DNA of 64,000 nucleotides from Megamerina dolium (taxonomy: Eukaryota > Arthropoda > Insecta > Diptera > Megamerinidae). Where the stretch lies: NCBI GenBank assembly GCA_963854835.1, contig OY978525.1:101015388-101079387 (forward strand), read 5' to 3'. Of the stretch, positions 11,901 to 26,900 are shown piece after piece (the stretch's first letter is position 1; each line of letters starts with the position of its first letter). A program made the translations under genes and the position numbers. The notes under the pieces were generated by a model. The model saw nothing but the letters and a program-made list of their open reading frames with translations, searched no databases and was not told the origin of the DNA.

Positions 11901-14900
11901 CCTGTGATATCAAATGTTATTTCACATATTTTTAAGATTGTTGGTAAATGACAATTTTGTGGCGAAAATTTAAACAAAATATTGCTAAAATCAGACGAGA
12001 AATGTAGAAGCTGGAAGGCATTAAGTGAATATAGGAAATTAGATTTTAGACACAAACTCCTTTGTCTATGCAATATAAGTGCATATAAATATAAAATTAT
12101 CGAGCAGAAACTTAGTACTCAATGTTTATTTTAGTAGAAAACTAATATATCTAAATATGTGCTGAACCGGATGAAAATCTCGACCACCTCCCATACAAAA
12201 GTGTGATTTGCTTTTCAACCGATTCTGGACATTTTCGAGATCGTCCATTTATTGGCAAATTTAATCGTGTACACTAAGTTTCACCTTCATAACTTTATTT
12301 TTTCGGTCTTAAAATATGAAAATATGTATACGATAAAATATTCTGGTATAAATTTTTATTGATTATGCCCCACTTCCATACAGATTTATTTTCATACATA
12401 ACTGACCACATTTATTGAGCTTCAGGCCGATGTCTTTATATTTTCGTACACAAAGTGTGAAAACATATATATCGAAGCATATTTTTGTATGGGAGGTAGG
12501 CGTAATTTTCATCTAATTCTGCCCATTTTTAGATATAATTATTCACCGCTAAGACAAATCTTGCGTACTAAGTTACAGTTCGTTAGCTGATAAAATTAGC
12601 TTATTATCGACAGTCTTAAAAATATGCGAAATTATTCCCTTTTCATGTCAATAGATCAACGGAAAATGAGCAATTTTCAAAATGATCAAAAAATCTGTGT
12701 ATTTAAAATTTTATCGTCTATAACTCAGTCAAATTTAATCCGATCGACACAAATGGTATATTGTCGAAAGGAAGAAGACCACAGCTTTCGCGTGCAAATC
12801 ATGCTATACGGACAAAATGTTTTTGAGATTTTTGACAATAACTGAACAAGGTATGAAAACAGGTTTTTTGCCAATATCTCGTAAACGCCTCTTCAGAAAA
12901 ATAAATGAGTACCATTTTTTTGTTCAGCGGGCTAAACTTAGTCCAGAAAAAATACTATTTTTTAGGTACTTTTTATTCTGTCGAGTAGTGTTATTTAAGT
13001 TGAAGAAACATTTTAATATTTTTTTCTACATTCAAAATATTATCTGCTCTATTCAATCCAATAAGAAGTTCAATATAATTTAAACAGACTTCAAAATACT
13101 AAAGCTCAAGTACAAATGCATTAAAAATGTTTGTTTTATCATCTTTTTCACTCCAACCATAAGCAAATATTAAATTTTACCAAAAATAAAATTCTTACAG
13201 TCAAAATAAAATAAAATCAACATTTATGGCAACATTTATAGTATGTATTCTTGTTGCTATCACTTGTATGTATGCACTTCATGTTTATTTAAATAACAAT
13301 GTAGGAGGAGAGAATTATCATTTGCATACATATCGTACATATGCATGAGAATAGCTCGATGATGTAGTATACATGTAAATCCCATTGGTAAAAGAAAATA
13401 TCAGTATATAAGAAGGTTTGAAAATAGATACGGATATAATCATGTATATACGAATAAAGATGAAGTGTTGCAGGAGTAGTGTAACTTTAGTACAGACATA
13501 ATAAAAATTACGAATTTAAATATTGTTACCTACTATTACTAAGAATATGATTATTGAAATCCAATCTAAAGAAAATTTGTTTGAGAAAAAATATCAAGTT
13601 ATCCTATCTATAACATTACATTGAAAAATTATCTGTTGACAGATAGTATGTGAATAAAAGATAAAGGTCTGACGAGGTTTGCTACAAATCAGTACTACGC
13701 TTTGATTATGCAAATATAAATTATTTATTATTCACAATATTCAAGAATATAAGATAGTACTGCATACACGATTTACCTAAAAAATTTTTTTTTGTAAAAG
13801 AAAAATTTGGTTGCCCTCACTCAGAAACACACCCACATTGTGAATATTTGTTAAATAAATTTCACTAAGGTATCTGCTAACCTTTGTTAATATGTAAGAT
13901 ATAACACTCAATCACAAAATTATGACAACTGTATGAACTCAATCTATTTTGATTTATGCTTTACATTTGATTCATATCACTTACAGTGACTTCAGTGACA
14001 AGTCTATTAAAATTGTATGGTTCTTTGTAGTATTTCTTAACATACAATAGAAATAAAAAAATTAATTTTTTTTGAATCTCAATTACAATGGCATCTTTGT
14101 GTTTTGTCACCAAGTATTCCATAAGATTATCCATGAATGACAGCCCTTATGGTGTTATTACAGTCACAAATCAAAGATATTTTCCATAATTTTAACAGAT
14201 CCTTAACAATGGCAACATGTGCAAGTGAATAGTAGTTGAAATATATAATAATTTCTTTTTCTTTGAATTTCAATGACAATATGAAGTTTTTTTGTCAATA
14301 TCACGAATAAGAATATGAGCCTTGCAGGAAGCATCATGTTGCTTTTATGTATAGTAACATGTATAGCAACATGATGTTATTAATTAATGGGGTTTTCTTT
14401 TCTCGAAAAAATGTAGCATAATTTTCCAAAAATTCATAATTCAAAATTGAAGTGCATGTTCCCTTTTTAAATATGCTACGATCAGAAAAATGAATATTAT
14501 CTGATTATCATTTTATATATTGAATGCTATGATATTTGTGGGTAATCATGTATAATCATATCAGTAACTATACACACTCGCATCAGGTAAAATAGGTACT
14601 GTTTTTGAATGTAACGTCAGCGTTACTACTTTCAACGTTAATTGCTTTTAAGTATGTTTTTAATGCAAATAATTAATACATCTATGTATTATTCTCTACT
14701 TACCATTTCTTTATCTTCTTGACTGCGTGGCCATAATGTTAAATTAACTAATATTTCACCCATTTGCCGTTCGGGATGATTTACATCGAATAATGTAAGA
14801 TTAATATCTTCGGCTTTGCCCAATTCCAATTGTGTTAAATCGATTTTTGCTAAACCCATAAAATCATCTTGTAGACCCCAATCATAATCGAAGACCTAAA

Positions 14901-17900
14901 AAATGAAGAAAATGCAATGAAATGAAGTAATTTTAATTCAACAATTATAATATATAATAATAAGAAGAAGAAAAATAATTATACCTAATATACCTCTTCA
15001 TATTGAGAGACATTGTTATTATGGGTCAGTTGGAATGGTGACCAAAATTTTGCAATTGGCCAAACATTGCATAGAGAACAAAAAGTCTTCTTCTTGGTCA
15101 CAAATAAACACATTTAAAAAGCTGTTGCAAATGTTTACCAATATAAGATTGCGAAATTGATTGAAAGCGCTCAATTATAGCATGGTAAATAGCATCAACA
15201 ACTGTAATGACGTCAGTCTGGAGATCATACGTAGGATAATTCTTGCTAACAGCTGTTACTTGGGGTTGAGTAAGCAATTGAATAGTCGAGCCCTCTCTCG
15301 AAGATCGAAAAGCATACTCTACCATTCCATTATTACTCCTGTCCTAATATATGGTGCAGAAGCCTGGACAATTTCCACCGCGGATGAGAGGATGCTTGGA
15401 GTTTTCGAGAGAAAAGTTCTGCGCAGGATCTAAGGACTTATTTGAGTTGATGGCGATTATCGAATAAGGTACAACGATGAGCTGTATGAGCTGTACGCTG
15501 ACATTGACTTAGTCAGGCGAATCAAAACCCATCGGCTGCGCTGGGGAGATCATGTCGAGCGAATGGAAGAAGACGATCTAGCGAAGATGGTATTTAATTC
15601 CGCACCCGTTGGAAGACGCGGAAGAAGAGGAGGACCAAGCCTCCGTTGGAAGAACCAAGTGTTGGGTAACCTGGCGGTGCTTGGAACATCCAATTCGCGT
15701 CAACAAGTGAAGAACAGAGAAGACTGGCGCCGCCTTATATGTTCGGCCTAAATTGATTATCGGTTGTTATGGCCATATAAGAAGAAGAAGAAACATTTTA
15801 ATGTAATGTCAAAGGCTTTATCGACATTTCCAGTAATTTACCGAGTCGAACAGGCCCCATATAAGACATTGAAAACCATTATTTGAGGAGCAATTTAGTG
15901 ATGTGATATAAATCTATATTTCGTGATTTGACTTTTTTTTACTATTTTTGTATTTATTGTCTAATTTAATCTAATTTTTCTTTTTATTCACCCACATACA
16001 ATACAATAGCCAATGGAAAGAATGTAAAGGTAAACACTTCAAATACTGTTTATAGGCGACGAATACCCGAATCTGTGCGCAACAACCTAAACATTTTCAC
16101 ATCGTCATTGGCCAGTATCTTAACAGTCTGTATGCTGTGAGGTAAATCTAATACTATGAATTACCTACATAATATTCATATTATTTAATAGAACATCTAT
16201 ATAATAGCAATTTAATATAATATTTCATTTATTGCATTGATACTGTTTATATCATTAATATGAATCCTAAATGTTAACAAGGCTAAAGGGCAAATGCTCT
16301 TTATATATACGCACATGACATTTAACTTCCAATGGTTAATATTTAAGATCTGTACACATATAAATATTCACAAAATAAAATGTAAACAAATATTGTCCTT
16401 TTTGTAAGCCACAATTACGATACTCATGCATAATCGTACATACATAGTATGAGCATATCAAATAATGTGTTGACACATGTTTTTATTTCAAAATGTTGAG
16501 CATAAATACACACACTTGTGTGAAGCTTTGAATTTAAATGTGTGATACTAACGATGAGGCATCAAATAACAAATTTTTCGGTTTTGAATATGCAAATTCA
16601 AATATTGTAAGAAAATTTTCATATTACACTTCTCATTCTCTCTCACTGACAAGTACTTATTATGGCTGTATTAGTTTGTTGCTTGAATTACAATTTCAGT
16701 TGAAGTATCAAATTTGACATATATAAAATGTAAACAATTTTGTGGTTCAATTTATGTACGAATAAACATGCATATAGATCATGATATAATTTTTAAAATG
16801 TAGAATTACATTTAAATTTTTTTAAGCAGTTGTGATATGTACAAATGTAAATGGACTCACAATTTCATATGATCCACTCAATGATATCACTATATGCAGT
16901 ATACATTAGAGAGTGATGATATCTACGCATCACATTTTTATATGTAGAGTATTATTAGATCGGCTTATACCGACTAGAACATTCTCAAATACACTTGGAT
17001 GCATATTTTGATATTTATTATAGACAGCAACAGCACTTGTAGTATGTTATTTGCCCCAAAATACAATATATGACAAAATCGACTAGATGACAAAGGACAA
17101 TAATTCTTCACACAATCAATTCTTGATATAGAAAATATTTCGCAAGTGCTTTGTCTTACAGTTCGCTATATAAAGGAGCTAAAAAAGATTACTCTTCACT
17201 CTTGATCTCGTAAACTAAAGACTTATGCTTGTACAATTACATCTACATAATAAGTATCTACTAAATTTAATTCAAAATACTTTCCACATTTACTTTCCAT
17301 AATTACTTGTATTACTCTCTGAGTTCATGTAGAAACGTTACAATGTTATGTAGAATATAAATTGCTGGTAACTTAATCGTATTACTGTAACAATTTTAAA
17401 TATATTTAAGTATATAGTATGCATGTATATTTTTCTAGCATTTAGTATGTGCACGTACATTTATATTATACATACAGTGTGTCCTTGTACAACTGCGATT
17501 TTACACACCCTCGCATTTTTGCACTAACATAGTAAAATTGTAGTTAAAATGTTGCATTAATTGTTAGATAAATGTTGTGCAAAATTTCTCATTTGCATGT
17601 GCTTATGCAAGTTTTTAAGTTTTTGTTGCCATTTCTTCTTTTTTTGTTTAGCTAAAAATAAATTGTGATACCACGAATACGCAACGTAAGGCTACCAGTT
17701 ATGCACAAGATATGAGATGTCTTGAGATTATTTGATATTTAGAATTTTGGTTGAATGTTGCTTGTATACAATTTAAAATTGCATGCCTAAAGGTATGCTA
17801 AGGTTTTGTTAATATTTTACTGTATAAAAGCAAATTCTCTACTAATATTAAATTTCGTACTAATATGAAATAGTAAGAATAGGGAGCTAATTTACTTGTA

Positions 17901-20900
17901 TATAAAAATTATAGGTGACATTTTATTTTGTAATTGCTTTCTTTAAAAAAAAAGCTACGCAACTACTAAGCTACTTTTTCACTTTTATATAATTTTCGTT
18001 GAATTATTATGTGTATGATATTAACAATAATTCATAGAAAGAACTAACATATACACGTTCACAATTACCTTAACATTAATAGGCTGAAAGGGGTCTTCTA
18101 TGGGTACAATGAATACTTCGTCCCACACGGGATTCAGGTCGCGATGTATTGTATGTGATTTAAACAATAAACGGCCGCCAACCTTGAATTTTACATAAGG
18201 ATCACTTAAACCTTGAAATGAAAAACCATAACACAAGAACAAAATAGAGAAAACATACAAGAAATATTAGCACAATTAAACTTTGTCCTATGTTTATATA
18301 CATATAATGTTGCTGAGGCTAAAAATCATCATCATCATGGTGATATTATAATACTAATTATATTTTTTATATATGTAACATAAATAAATTTGTTATCACA
18401 AATTGGCTTTTCTGTTAACATCTCACCCATATTCATTCATTTGTATACATATACACATACGTACCATTTTTATCCATTGCCACCAAATCGCTGCCACTTT
18501 TAAGATGTATGCGTAACTGAAAGAAGACATATTGACGTAATTGTGCTTCCTTTCTACGGCGTAATTCTTCAGCCTTCGATGTGATAATGCGATAACGATG
18601 ATATTGATGATTATATTGATGATGATGGTGATAATGATGCCAATATTGTTACATTTCATGTTGCGTTGTTGATTGCGTTGATTGATGTAAAAATGAAATT
18701 ATTTTCGCCAGTGCAATAGTAAAAATAAAAATTAAACAACAATAAGAAATATCAGAAAGTAAGCATATAAAATTATTAAATTTCGATTTCTTATTCTTAG
18801 GCATTTTACAATTTACAAATAAGTATAATAATGCAAATAAATACGAAAATGCTAATAGAATAGATACCTAGAATTAGTATTAGAATTATTAACAATAATA
18901 AAATAATAATATTATTTAAAAAAATTTTTTACAAATTATACCATATACTGTGTATGTGCATGTAGCATATAATTTTAAACTCGTAAAATCATCAGAGCAT
19001 TGTAAAGTGACGTAAACAGTATGAATGCGTTTTCTTTGACTATAGATATGGTTTCATCGTACTTAAGTACTCATTTTGTGGAAAAAGGGTAAATGAAAGA
19101 AAGATTATTTTATAAAAGAAATTATGAAGAAAGCAAAAGGAATTAGTATTTAAATTTAATATTTAAAATAATAATAGTTATGAATATAATTTCAATTATT
19201 AAAGTGTTACTTTTGAGCATATGTACTGATTTGTCGAAAAAGTCATATTAAATTTTGCAAAAGATTCGAGGCACATGTATATAGGATAAAGTGCTATTTT
19301 GGCAGTTCAAACCTCACTTCAATAGGCGTTTGTTTTTATCGTGCCATTCGGTAGCTTGTAAATTATTAATTAAACTGTAAAATCCGAAATCCATTATTTT
19401 TGCATAAAATTGAAGACTTCATTTGGCATAGTTAGAATAGTCCGATATAGTCAAATATGCATTCTTTTGTTCCATAACTTCTTGGCATTTTGAAGGTAAT
19501 TCCAATATGCCTTTCTGATAGAACGGGGTTAATCGATTTTATTAGGCTTTTCTTGAGGCGAATTTTTCGCTAGAAAAATCATTTGCCACAGACTGAAACA
19601 GGTAGTAGTTACCTGGTGTCAAATTCGTTCTAAATGGTGGATGCATAAGAGCTTCCCAACTAAGGTCCTGGGATTCCTGGTAAATCACTATTGATGTATG
19701 TAGCCTGGCGTTGTCCTAATGGAACATAATTTCTCTCCTAATGGCCGAAGTTGGCCCCTTTTAGGTGATTGCTTACTTCAGACGTCCCAATTGTTGATAA
19801 CACAGGTCCTAACCAATGCTTTGGCCGTAGGGGAGTAGCTCATAGTAGCTGATTCCCTGTCAATCCCACCAAATACACAGAAAAACCTTATTGACCGTCA
19901 ATCCTACCTTGACCTGTCTTAACCTGTCTTAAATGATGGCCGAACTCTACGATTTCCATGATTTTACCCACACAATCAGCCTCTCAGAGCATGGTGCATC
20001 TTTGACATTAAAATTATCAGAACGAACGAAATTCAAAGCGAGATACAGATAGCTAAAGGAATCTATTGGAAAAATAACGGATTTCTTTTTATTACACCTG
20101 ATATTATTCTACCATGCAACATTTCATCGAATTTCCGATGGTTTTTCCGAAAGATGGGAAAAATCAATGATTAATCGCAAATAATATATTTGCATTATAA
20201 TATAAAATTCAAAGTGAAGGGTTGATAGAGAAAAATAAATTTATTTGAAATTATAAGGGACCACAAATAATGATTATTTGTTAAAATTCAAATGAAAATA
20301 TCAACATTATCTAAATGTCGGAGAGCACAGCTGAGTACAGCAAAATGATATTAGTTAAGCACTAGATATTTTATTTTTAATTAATTAATTATTATTTTTA
20401 GATTTCTATTTTTTTATTATTCAACGAAAATTATTGTTTGTTTTTTATTTTTTACTCCACCGACAAAATTATTTTTTGAATTTTTATTTTTTTCTTCAAG
20501 AATGAAAATTATTTTTTGAGCACACAACAACAAAGCTTATGACGTTTTGAGTTTTATTTTTGGGAAAAAAAAAAATCAAAAATTGATTTTTTATTCCAGA
20601 CGAAAAAAAAAAAAAATAAAACGCAAAAAGTAACTTTTTGTCTTAAGAAAAAAAAAATCCAAAAATTATTTTTATTCTTGAAGAAAAAAATGAAAAACAA
20701 AAAAAATTTTCTAGTAGAGTAAAGAAATTAAAATCTCAATAATTTTTATTAAAGATCACAAAATTAAAAGTTTAAAAAATAAAAAAAAAAATTAAAACAC
20801 AAAATAATCATTAAACTTATATTCTCAAATATTGCTTATAACAATTACGATCCCTGGAACTAATAATAGAAAATTCGGTTGTAAAAGAAATATGTTTCCA

Positions 20901-23900
20901 ATTTCAATTCGAAATTAATAATTTTTTTTTTATAAAAAAGAAAAATATGAAATCAAAAATTGCTTCAAAAAGAAGTCGACCATAAAATTGCAGAATTCAC
21001 GTATGTGAATCCTTTCTTGTAGCGTAAATTTATGATGCATATGCTATTAGCAGATGATATTAATTACAATAATAAATATTTTTGTTTTTTCGAAAAGCAA
21101 TTTAGCAAATATTTTTTAGCTAGTACCCAACATACTTGCAATACTTCCAATTGTTTCGATGTTATATGATCCTGACCACCTACACTACCATTCTCGGGAT
21201 GTTCATCGATGCGTCCCTCCATTGAACCACCAAATCGTTGTATGACTTGTGCCATTTTTGCGGGTGAACGAAATTCGCGCGCCAACGGTGAACCACCAAT
21301 AGTTGTCGCACGGTGTCGTGGACTTTGTGTTACTGAACTACTTTCGGAACTATAATCGGCAGCATAATCAGTACTCTCTTCGAGAAAATCACTTGGCGAT
21401 TTACGGCCAATACGATCTTTACTACGCGCACGATTCCAACGATGTTTTAGATTACTAAAAAAACCATGTGTCTTCTGGATTACGCCTGTTGATGACGATG
21501 CGGATGAGGCGGCATTTACATAGGTGCCCGTTTGTGGTGGAACCGCGCTTTTAGCACGTTTCGGTGAGACTGTTGGTGATTCGTTGTTGTGACCATTCAA
21601 TTCGGAAGCTGATTTACTTAAATGCCGTCCAAGACGCTGTGATGTCTTCGGTGAACTGTGCGGTGATGGCGCATCAAGTGTTGCAGAATTATTCGTATGT
21701 TTCGGCGAAGTATTATTATTGCTGTAAGCCACCGTATAGGTGTCAACTTCATCACTATAATGAATGCGTGCTAGACAAAGATACGGAAACAAGATGGACT
21801 ATTATTATTGTTATGGCATTTTTTATATGCAATAAACTTTATTGTTGGAACATTTTTTTTTTAATCGATTAAACAATTTGCTACCCTTTTCATCAAAAGC
21901 TGTTAGATTAAGTTTCCAAACACTTTACAAAAGCATATAAAAATAAACATTGTATTAAAGTATGGTAAGCTATGGGTATAATGGGTATACTGTATATTCT
22001 GCATGCATGTGAGTGCAATAAAAGTTTATGCGTACTTAAACACCAAACAGATTGTGAAACTTTTCATTTTCTTGTTATAATATGCTCCTTAAGTTTCACT
22101 TATTCGTTCCTCTAAGCGAGAAATATAAATAAAGGAAAAGCAATTCAATTATGGGTCCTTTCAGGTGACTCTCTAAGCTATTTTAAATATTTGTGTGTGC
22201 GTGTGTGTGTTTTTGTCATTTCATAATTTATGAACGTGTTATGAACTTTTTGTTGAAAACATATTTCACTGTCAAACGTTTAGAAGCCAAAATGGGTTAA
22301 GCCACAGCTAATTAAAAATAAATGTGTTGAAGTGATTATGTCGTCCATATGGTGTTTTTAAAGTTTAAAAGTTAAAATAATATAATATCCTTAGTAACAA
22401 TAATGATGAAGACATTATATTTTGTGCCTAATCATATCGCATTGGGGTGGAAGTACTAGATGGGCTGAAAAGTGTTGAAATTTTTATTGAAAACAAGCGT
22501 TCTTTAGGAAAAATTATATTTATGCCTTAACATAGTTGCCTTCGAGAGCAATACACTTCGTATAACGGGTATCCAACATTTCGATTCCCTCTCTGTTCTA
22601 CAAAACGTCCGAGCTTCGGTTTCCGCGATGATTTCCTCATTTGATCTAAATTTCTTTCTCTAGAGCCACCGTTTGAGATTTGGGAACAGATAATAGTCGC
22701 TGAGGACCAAGTCTGGGGAATATGCTAGGTCAGCAACCAATTCGAATCGTAATTGGTCCACTTTGGCCATCGCTTTCAAAAACACAAATTTTTTCTTCGT
22801 CATTCAGTTTGTCCAACAACCCTGCTTCTTCCCTTCTGCCATGATTATGCCATGTGCATCCCAAAAAAAAAACGGAAACCAAATCGTTCCCTGTAAAGCA
22901 TTACCCCTTTTCGTCACTTTGGTCGTCTTTTGTGGATTTCCAGCCACTCTGTAGACTGTCTATTGGACTCAGGCGTATGATAATGGACCCGCGTTTCATC
23001 AATCAACAAAGCTAAATCAACGCTTTTGGTTGACGGTCCGGAAACGGGGCACCCATCACCCCGATAGCTTTTTGATCTCCAAAACATCGTACAAAATGTA
23101 TCCCACCCATTCTTTTGTAATACTCATGGCTCAGCTTACCCGCGTAACTTCACTTTTTGATCACTCAAAACGATGCGATGCACTTGCTTGACGATTTCCA
23201 TATTCGTAGCCTCTTTTGGCCTTCCAGAGTGAGATGTGTCTTCGGCGCTTTCTCGACCCATTTTAAATTTCCTAAACCACCGATAAATTGTTGATCTTGA
23301 ATGGGCATATGTGGGATGCCATTTCAGTTATGAATGCAATGATTTTTCGGAAGTTTTACTCATCAAGAAACAATGTTTGATCAACTTCCGTTCTTCCATT
23401 ATTTTAACTACGGCGAAAGTAGCATCACTCAAGCGAATAGAGCTTGCAAGCGAATGAACGAAATGTTATGAAACTTCATGGATAAACTTATGATAGATGA
23501 GCCTCTCGCAAGGAGTCATGATTATTTTCTAGCGATACCATCTATTAAAAAAGTGCCAGACTTTTACGCCAATGTATTATATTTTCTAGGAGGCAGTAAA
23601 TGTGTTTGTTCAAAATGTTGGGGAAGGACATTAATGCAGGCCATTTACATATTTTACTCATCTAGGGGTACCATTGTGGCAGTGGTAGCGACTTTTACAA
23701 AGACCTAAATAAGTCAAATCGGCGAAAATGTTGTGCTGAAGAATTTATTGTTTATTGAAGAATTTATTCGCTGATAAATTCCAAACACTTTTTGTACAAT
23801 TTCTGAGCAGCTATGGAGATATTTCTAAATTTTCCATCCACTACTCTCTCTAACGACTAAAATGGCATTCTATTAGTTACTGATTTATTGGCTACAAATA

Positions 23901-26900
23901 ATATTATACCAATGCAATAGTATCGAATGTTTTCATTTCAGAAGACAACAACGAAATTATATAAATCGCACCATGGAAACAATATCATTAAAATTATAAA
24001 ATATATTTTCACAACAACAAAGTTCGATGTTCTATAGAAAATAAAAAAGTGAACCTATATAGCTCATTATTTAATGCATTTCATTGAGAAGGTCATGCCG
24101 TTAAAAGGAAATAATGGAAATACAATTACAAGTAGCTACGAAATATACTTGTAGTCCCGCCAATATTTAATTAAATTTATTATACATTTTTGTTTTTATA
24201 TCTTCTTTTGCATATTCTATACAAAAAAATGAAGCACCTTCTTTTATTTGGCTTTCGTATATTTTTTTTATTATACTATTTTCTCAATTATAAAAATGTA
24301 TTGCGCTCATAAATGCTTCAATAGGGGACTCTATACGGATATTTGTATTAAAAAATATGTACATAAAAAAAAGAGAGTAAACGTAGAAAATGGTAAGCAA
24401 TTTTACTGAAAATGTATTATGAAAAATACAAGAGATAATAATTTACAAAAATAAAAATGTATACATTTGCTTATATATATTCACCTTTCATTCATGCTTT
24501 ACCTTGAAACGTCGTAGAACAATAAATAATACTATCGTGTGGAATTATTCTTTCGATCATGTAGATTTTTATTTAAAATTGGGAAACAAATTTATATAAT
24601 CAGTTTTATATCAGATATATTTATTGTAGATTTACAAGGGTACCAGAGAATAGCATGGGTACACAAAAAGTCCTAGAAGATGTTAGGTGAACTAGACTAG
24701 AAGCTGTATATATGAGGTTGGGGCACTATTATCATCAATTTGAAGGATATATTTAATGGTTCCACAGCCCTGTATGATTTCTTGTGGTAAAATGTTGTCT
24801 CTATTTTATGACCATCTCTTCCTATACATATACTATAACCAATACGACTACATTCGATTAGTAATAAAAAGTGCCAATAAATTTATTTCTTTTGCTAAGT
24901 ATTTGCTTCTTTTCCTAGACATCTGAAATATATTTTTCAATGACATGTTAAGACTATTTCCAATCTGTTAACATTTGACCTATTGATTTGTTTTGTTTTA
25001 TGATACAAAAAAAAAAAAACCAAAAACAAGAGAATGAAATTGATTGCATACCACACCTATGCACCTATATATCTTATATGTTTTATATTAGTTTTCAGTA
25101 AAAAAAAAACACATGTATACGAGTATGTACTATTAAAACATACCTGGATATGTTTTACTAGTTCGAAAACATGCTGTAAATGAGAAACTTCTTTTCGGAT
25201 GTTTCTTAGCTGGTCGTTCAAGTGTTGCCATTCGTTGTTCTACTGTCACTATTGTTATTTGTTGTTGTTTATCTCATATAAATGTCATAGCATATATGGC
25301 AAAAAAAAATATTTAAAAAAAAAATCTATACCAACATACCACAAGTATATGACAGCAAAATATATTGCTACATTACATACGGCATTATACATGTATATAA
25401 TGATGCTGTATGAAGCAGCAACATATGTTCGAATGTGGTATTTATTATCGTTGCTCTTGACGTTTCACAATAATTATATTTCACTTTATTGCTGATGTTG
25501 ATTACGTTGACAATTACAATGAATAAAATTATATTGCCTATACAGAGAGTTTATGGTTATTGTTGGCTATTGTATACCTATACATGTGTCGGTATAATAT
25601 TTGGAAGAAAATGATATTCTAGTATTATAATATTATACTATGATATACTTAATAGCAAATTTCTTTGTTGTTCATTGTTCTGCAATTGTATTAAATTATA
25701 TTACTACAAGGCCTAGTTGATATGCTTTGTAATAATGGTCTTAATACTATATAATTAACCAATATTAATTGGTCTTATATTATATATGTGCTATATGGTA
25801 TTTGAAAGAATATCACACACTTTAATACTAATGAATATTTAGAATTTGTATGATATTATTTAACTTTAGATATTTTTAGCTTTTCATTTATTTTTATTTT
25901 CATTTTTTTTTTTTGCACAAACAAATCTACGAATGCATATAATATATTTTCAGGCGAATATAAATGGTCAAAGTCAAAGTGAATGAATGTTGTACTAAGT
26001 ATGTATGTATTGTATTTACCAGTACGCACAACTATGTACATATATGAGAATATGACCCTATACCAAATTTCATCACAATTACTATAATAAACTCCTCCAA
26101 AAATGTATTCAGCCAGACCATAATGATACTACAATATTTCATGCGCACTTTACTGTACTTCAGTACAATATACCATGGCACACAAGTGCCGCATATACAT
26201 AAGTGCTCAAAATGCATTGTTCAAAATTGGGTCGTAAGCGAAAATCACGCCATTGCATTCTCTAATAATTAGAGCATCGTTAGTCAAAAATTGAAACTTG
26301 AAAGTTATTTTCAGAATTTTGTACAATATAATCCAAACCACCTAAGTGTTGTATGGACGTTGGTGTGTTATTACATAGTTCACGTAAAAGTACCACCTAT
26401 ACCTATTTTTGTTTCCGGTAGAGTTACATATTCAACTCAAACTAACTAACCTTTTTTTATGCGAAATGTTATTTTTTTTTTTTAATTCATATATTTAAAA
26501 TTCTTTTTGGTCAAATATAAATATTTAGTGATTAGAAAGTAAAATTATGTCAAGACAAAAGTATGATCTCGCGAATAAAATTATTATGAAAAATGGTTCG
26601 CCTAAATTCGCAATGTAAATATATTGGTTCCTTTCTTGGCCTAAAAAAAGCCCATTTTTATGTTAACTGTAATGATTTGAATTTAATGATTTGAATTGTA
26701 CAGAATGTTTCAAAAACCTTAGAATTTTATTAAAAATTTTATTTTAAACTATAATCAAACAAGTTTGGTGAAATATTGTGCTCGTTTTGTGTTTAGCTTG
26801 GTCACTAAAGGATCATGCATGGCTTCCAGTTGGACCAAGTTGTACAAAAATTAACTTCAAATGTAAGCTACACATTTGGTGGTGAAAAATTTGGTAGAAG

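Larger units (their letters stand above)
9764..14703 (-). other. Mctp intron 5
   Basis: Contains a candidate alternative exon (9906-10082), a fold-back element (10813-11226) and a short satellite-like pair (12160-12540). The stretches 12600-13080 and 13100-14700 are AT-rich; short open frames there have no recognisable protein features. Confidence 0.7.
18790..21135 (-). other. Mctp intron 2, remainder
   Basis: Contains an internally deleted mariner (19374-20102) and an A/T-rich fold-back (20440-20720). Otherwise AT-rich with no genes seen. Confidence 0.7.

Noticed and set aside
12624..13083. Two overlapping open frames of 73 and 88 codons
   Set aside because: No recognisable protein features; probably chance or repeat debris in the Mctp intron.
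16050..16145. Coding-looking 26-codon minus-strand run
   Set aside because: Too short, no partner exon or recognised domain.
25199..25495. 98-codon plus-strand open frame
   Set aside because: Antisense to the candidate Mctp exon and continues into A-rich simple sequence; no protein features.
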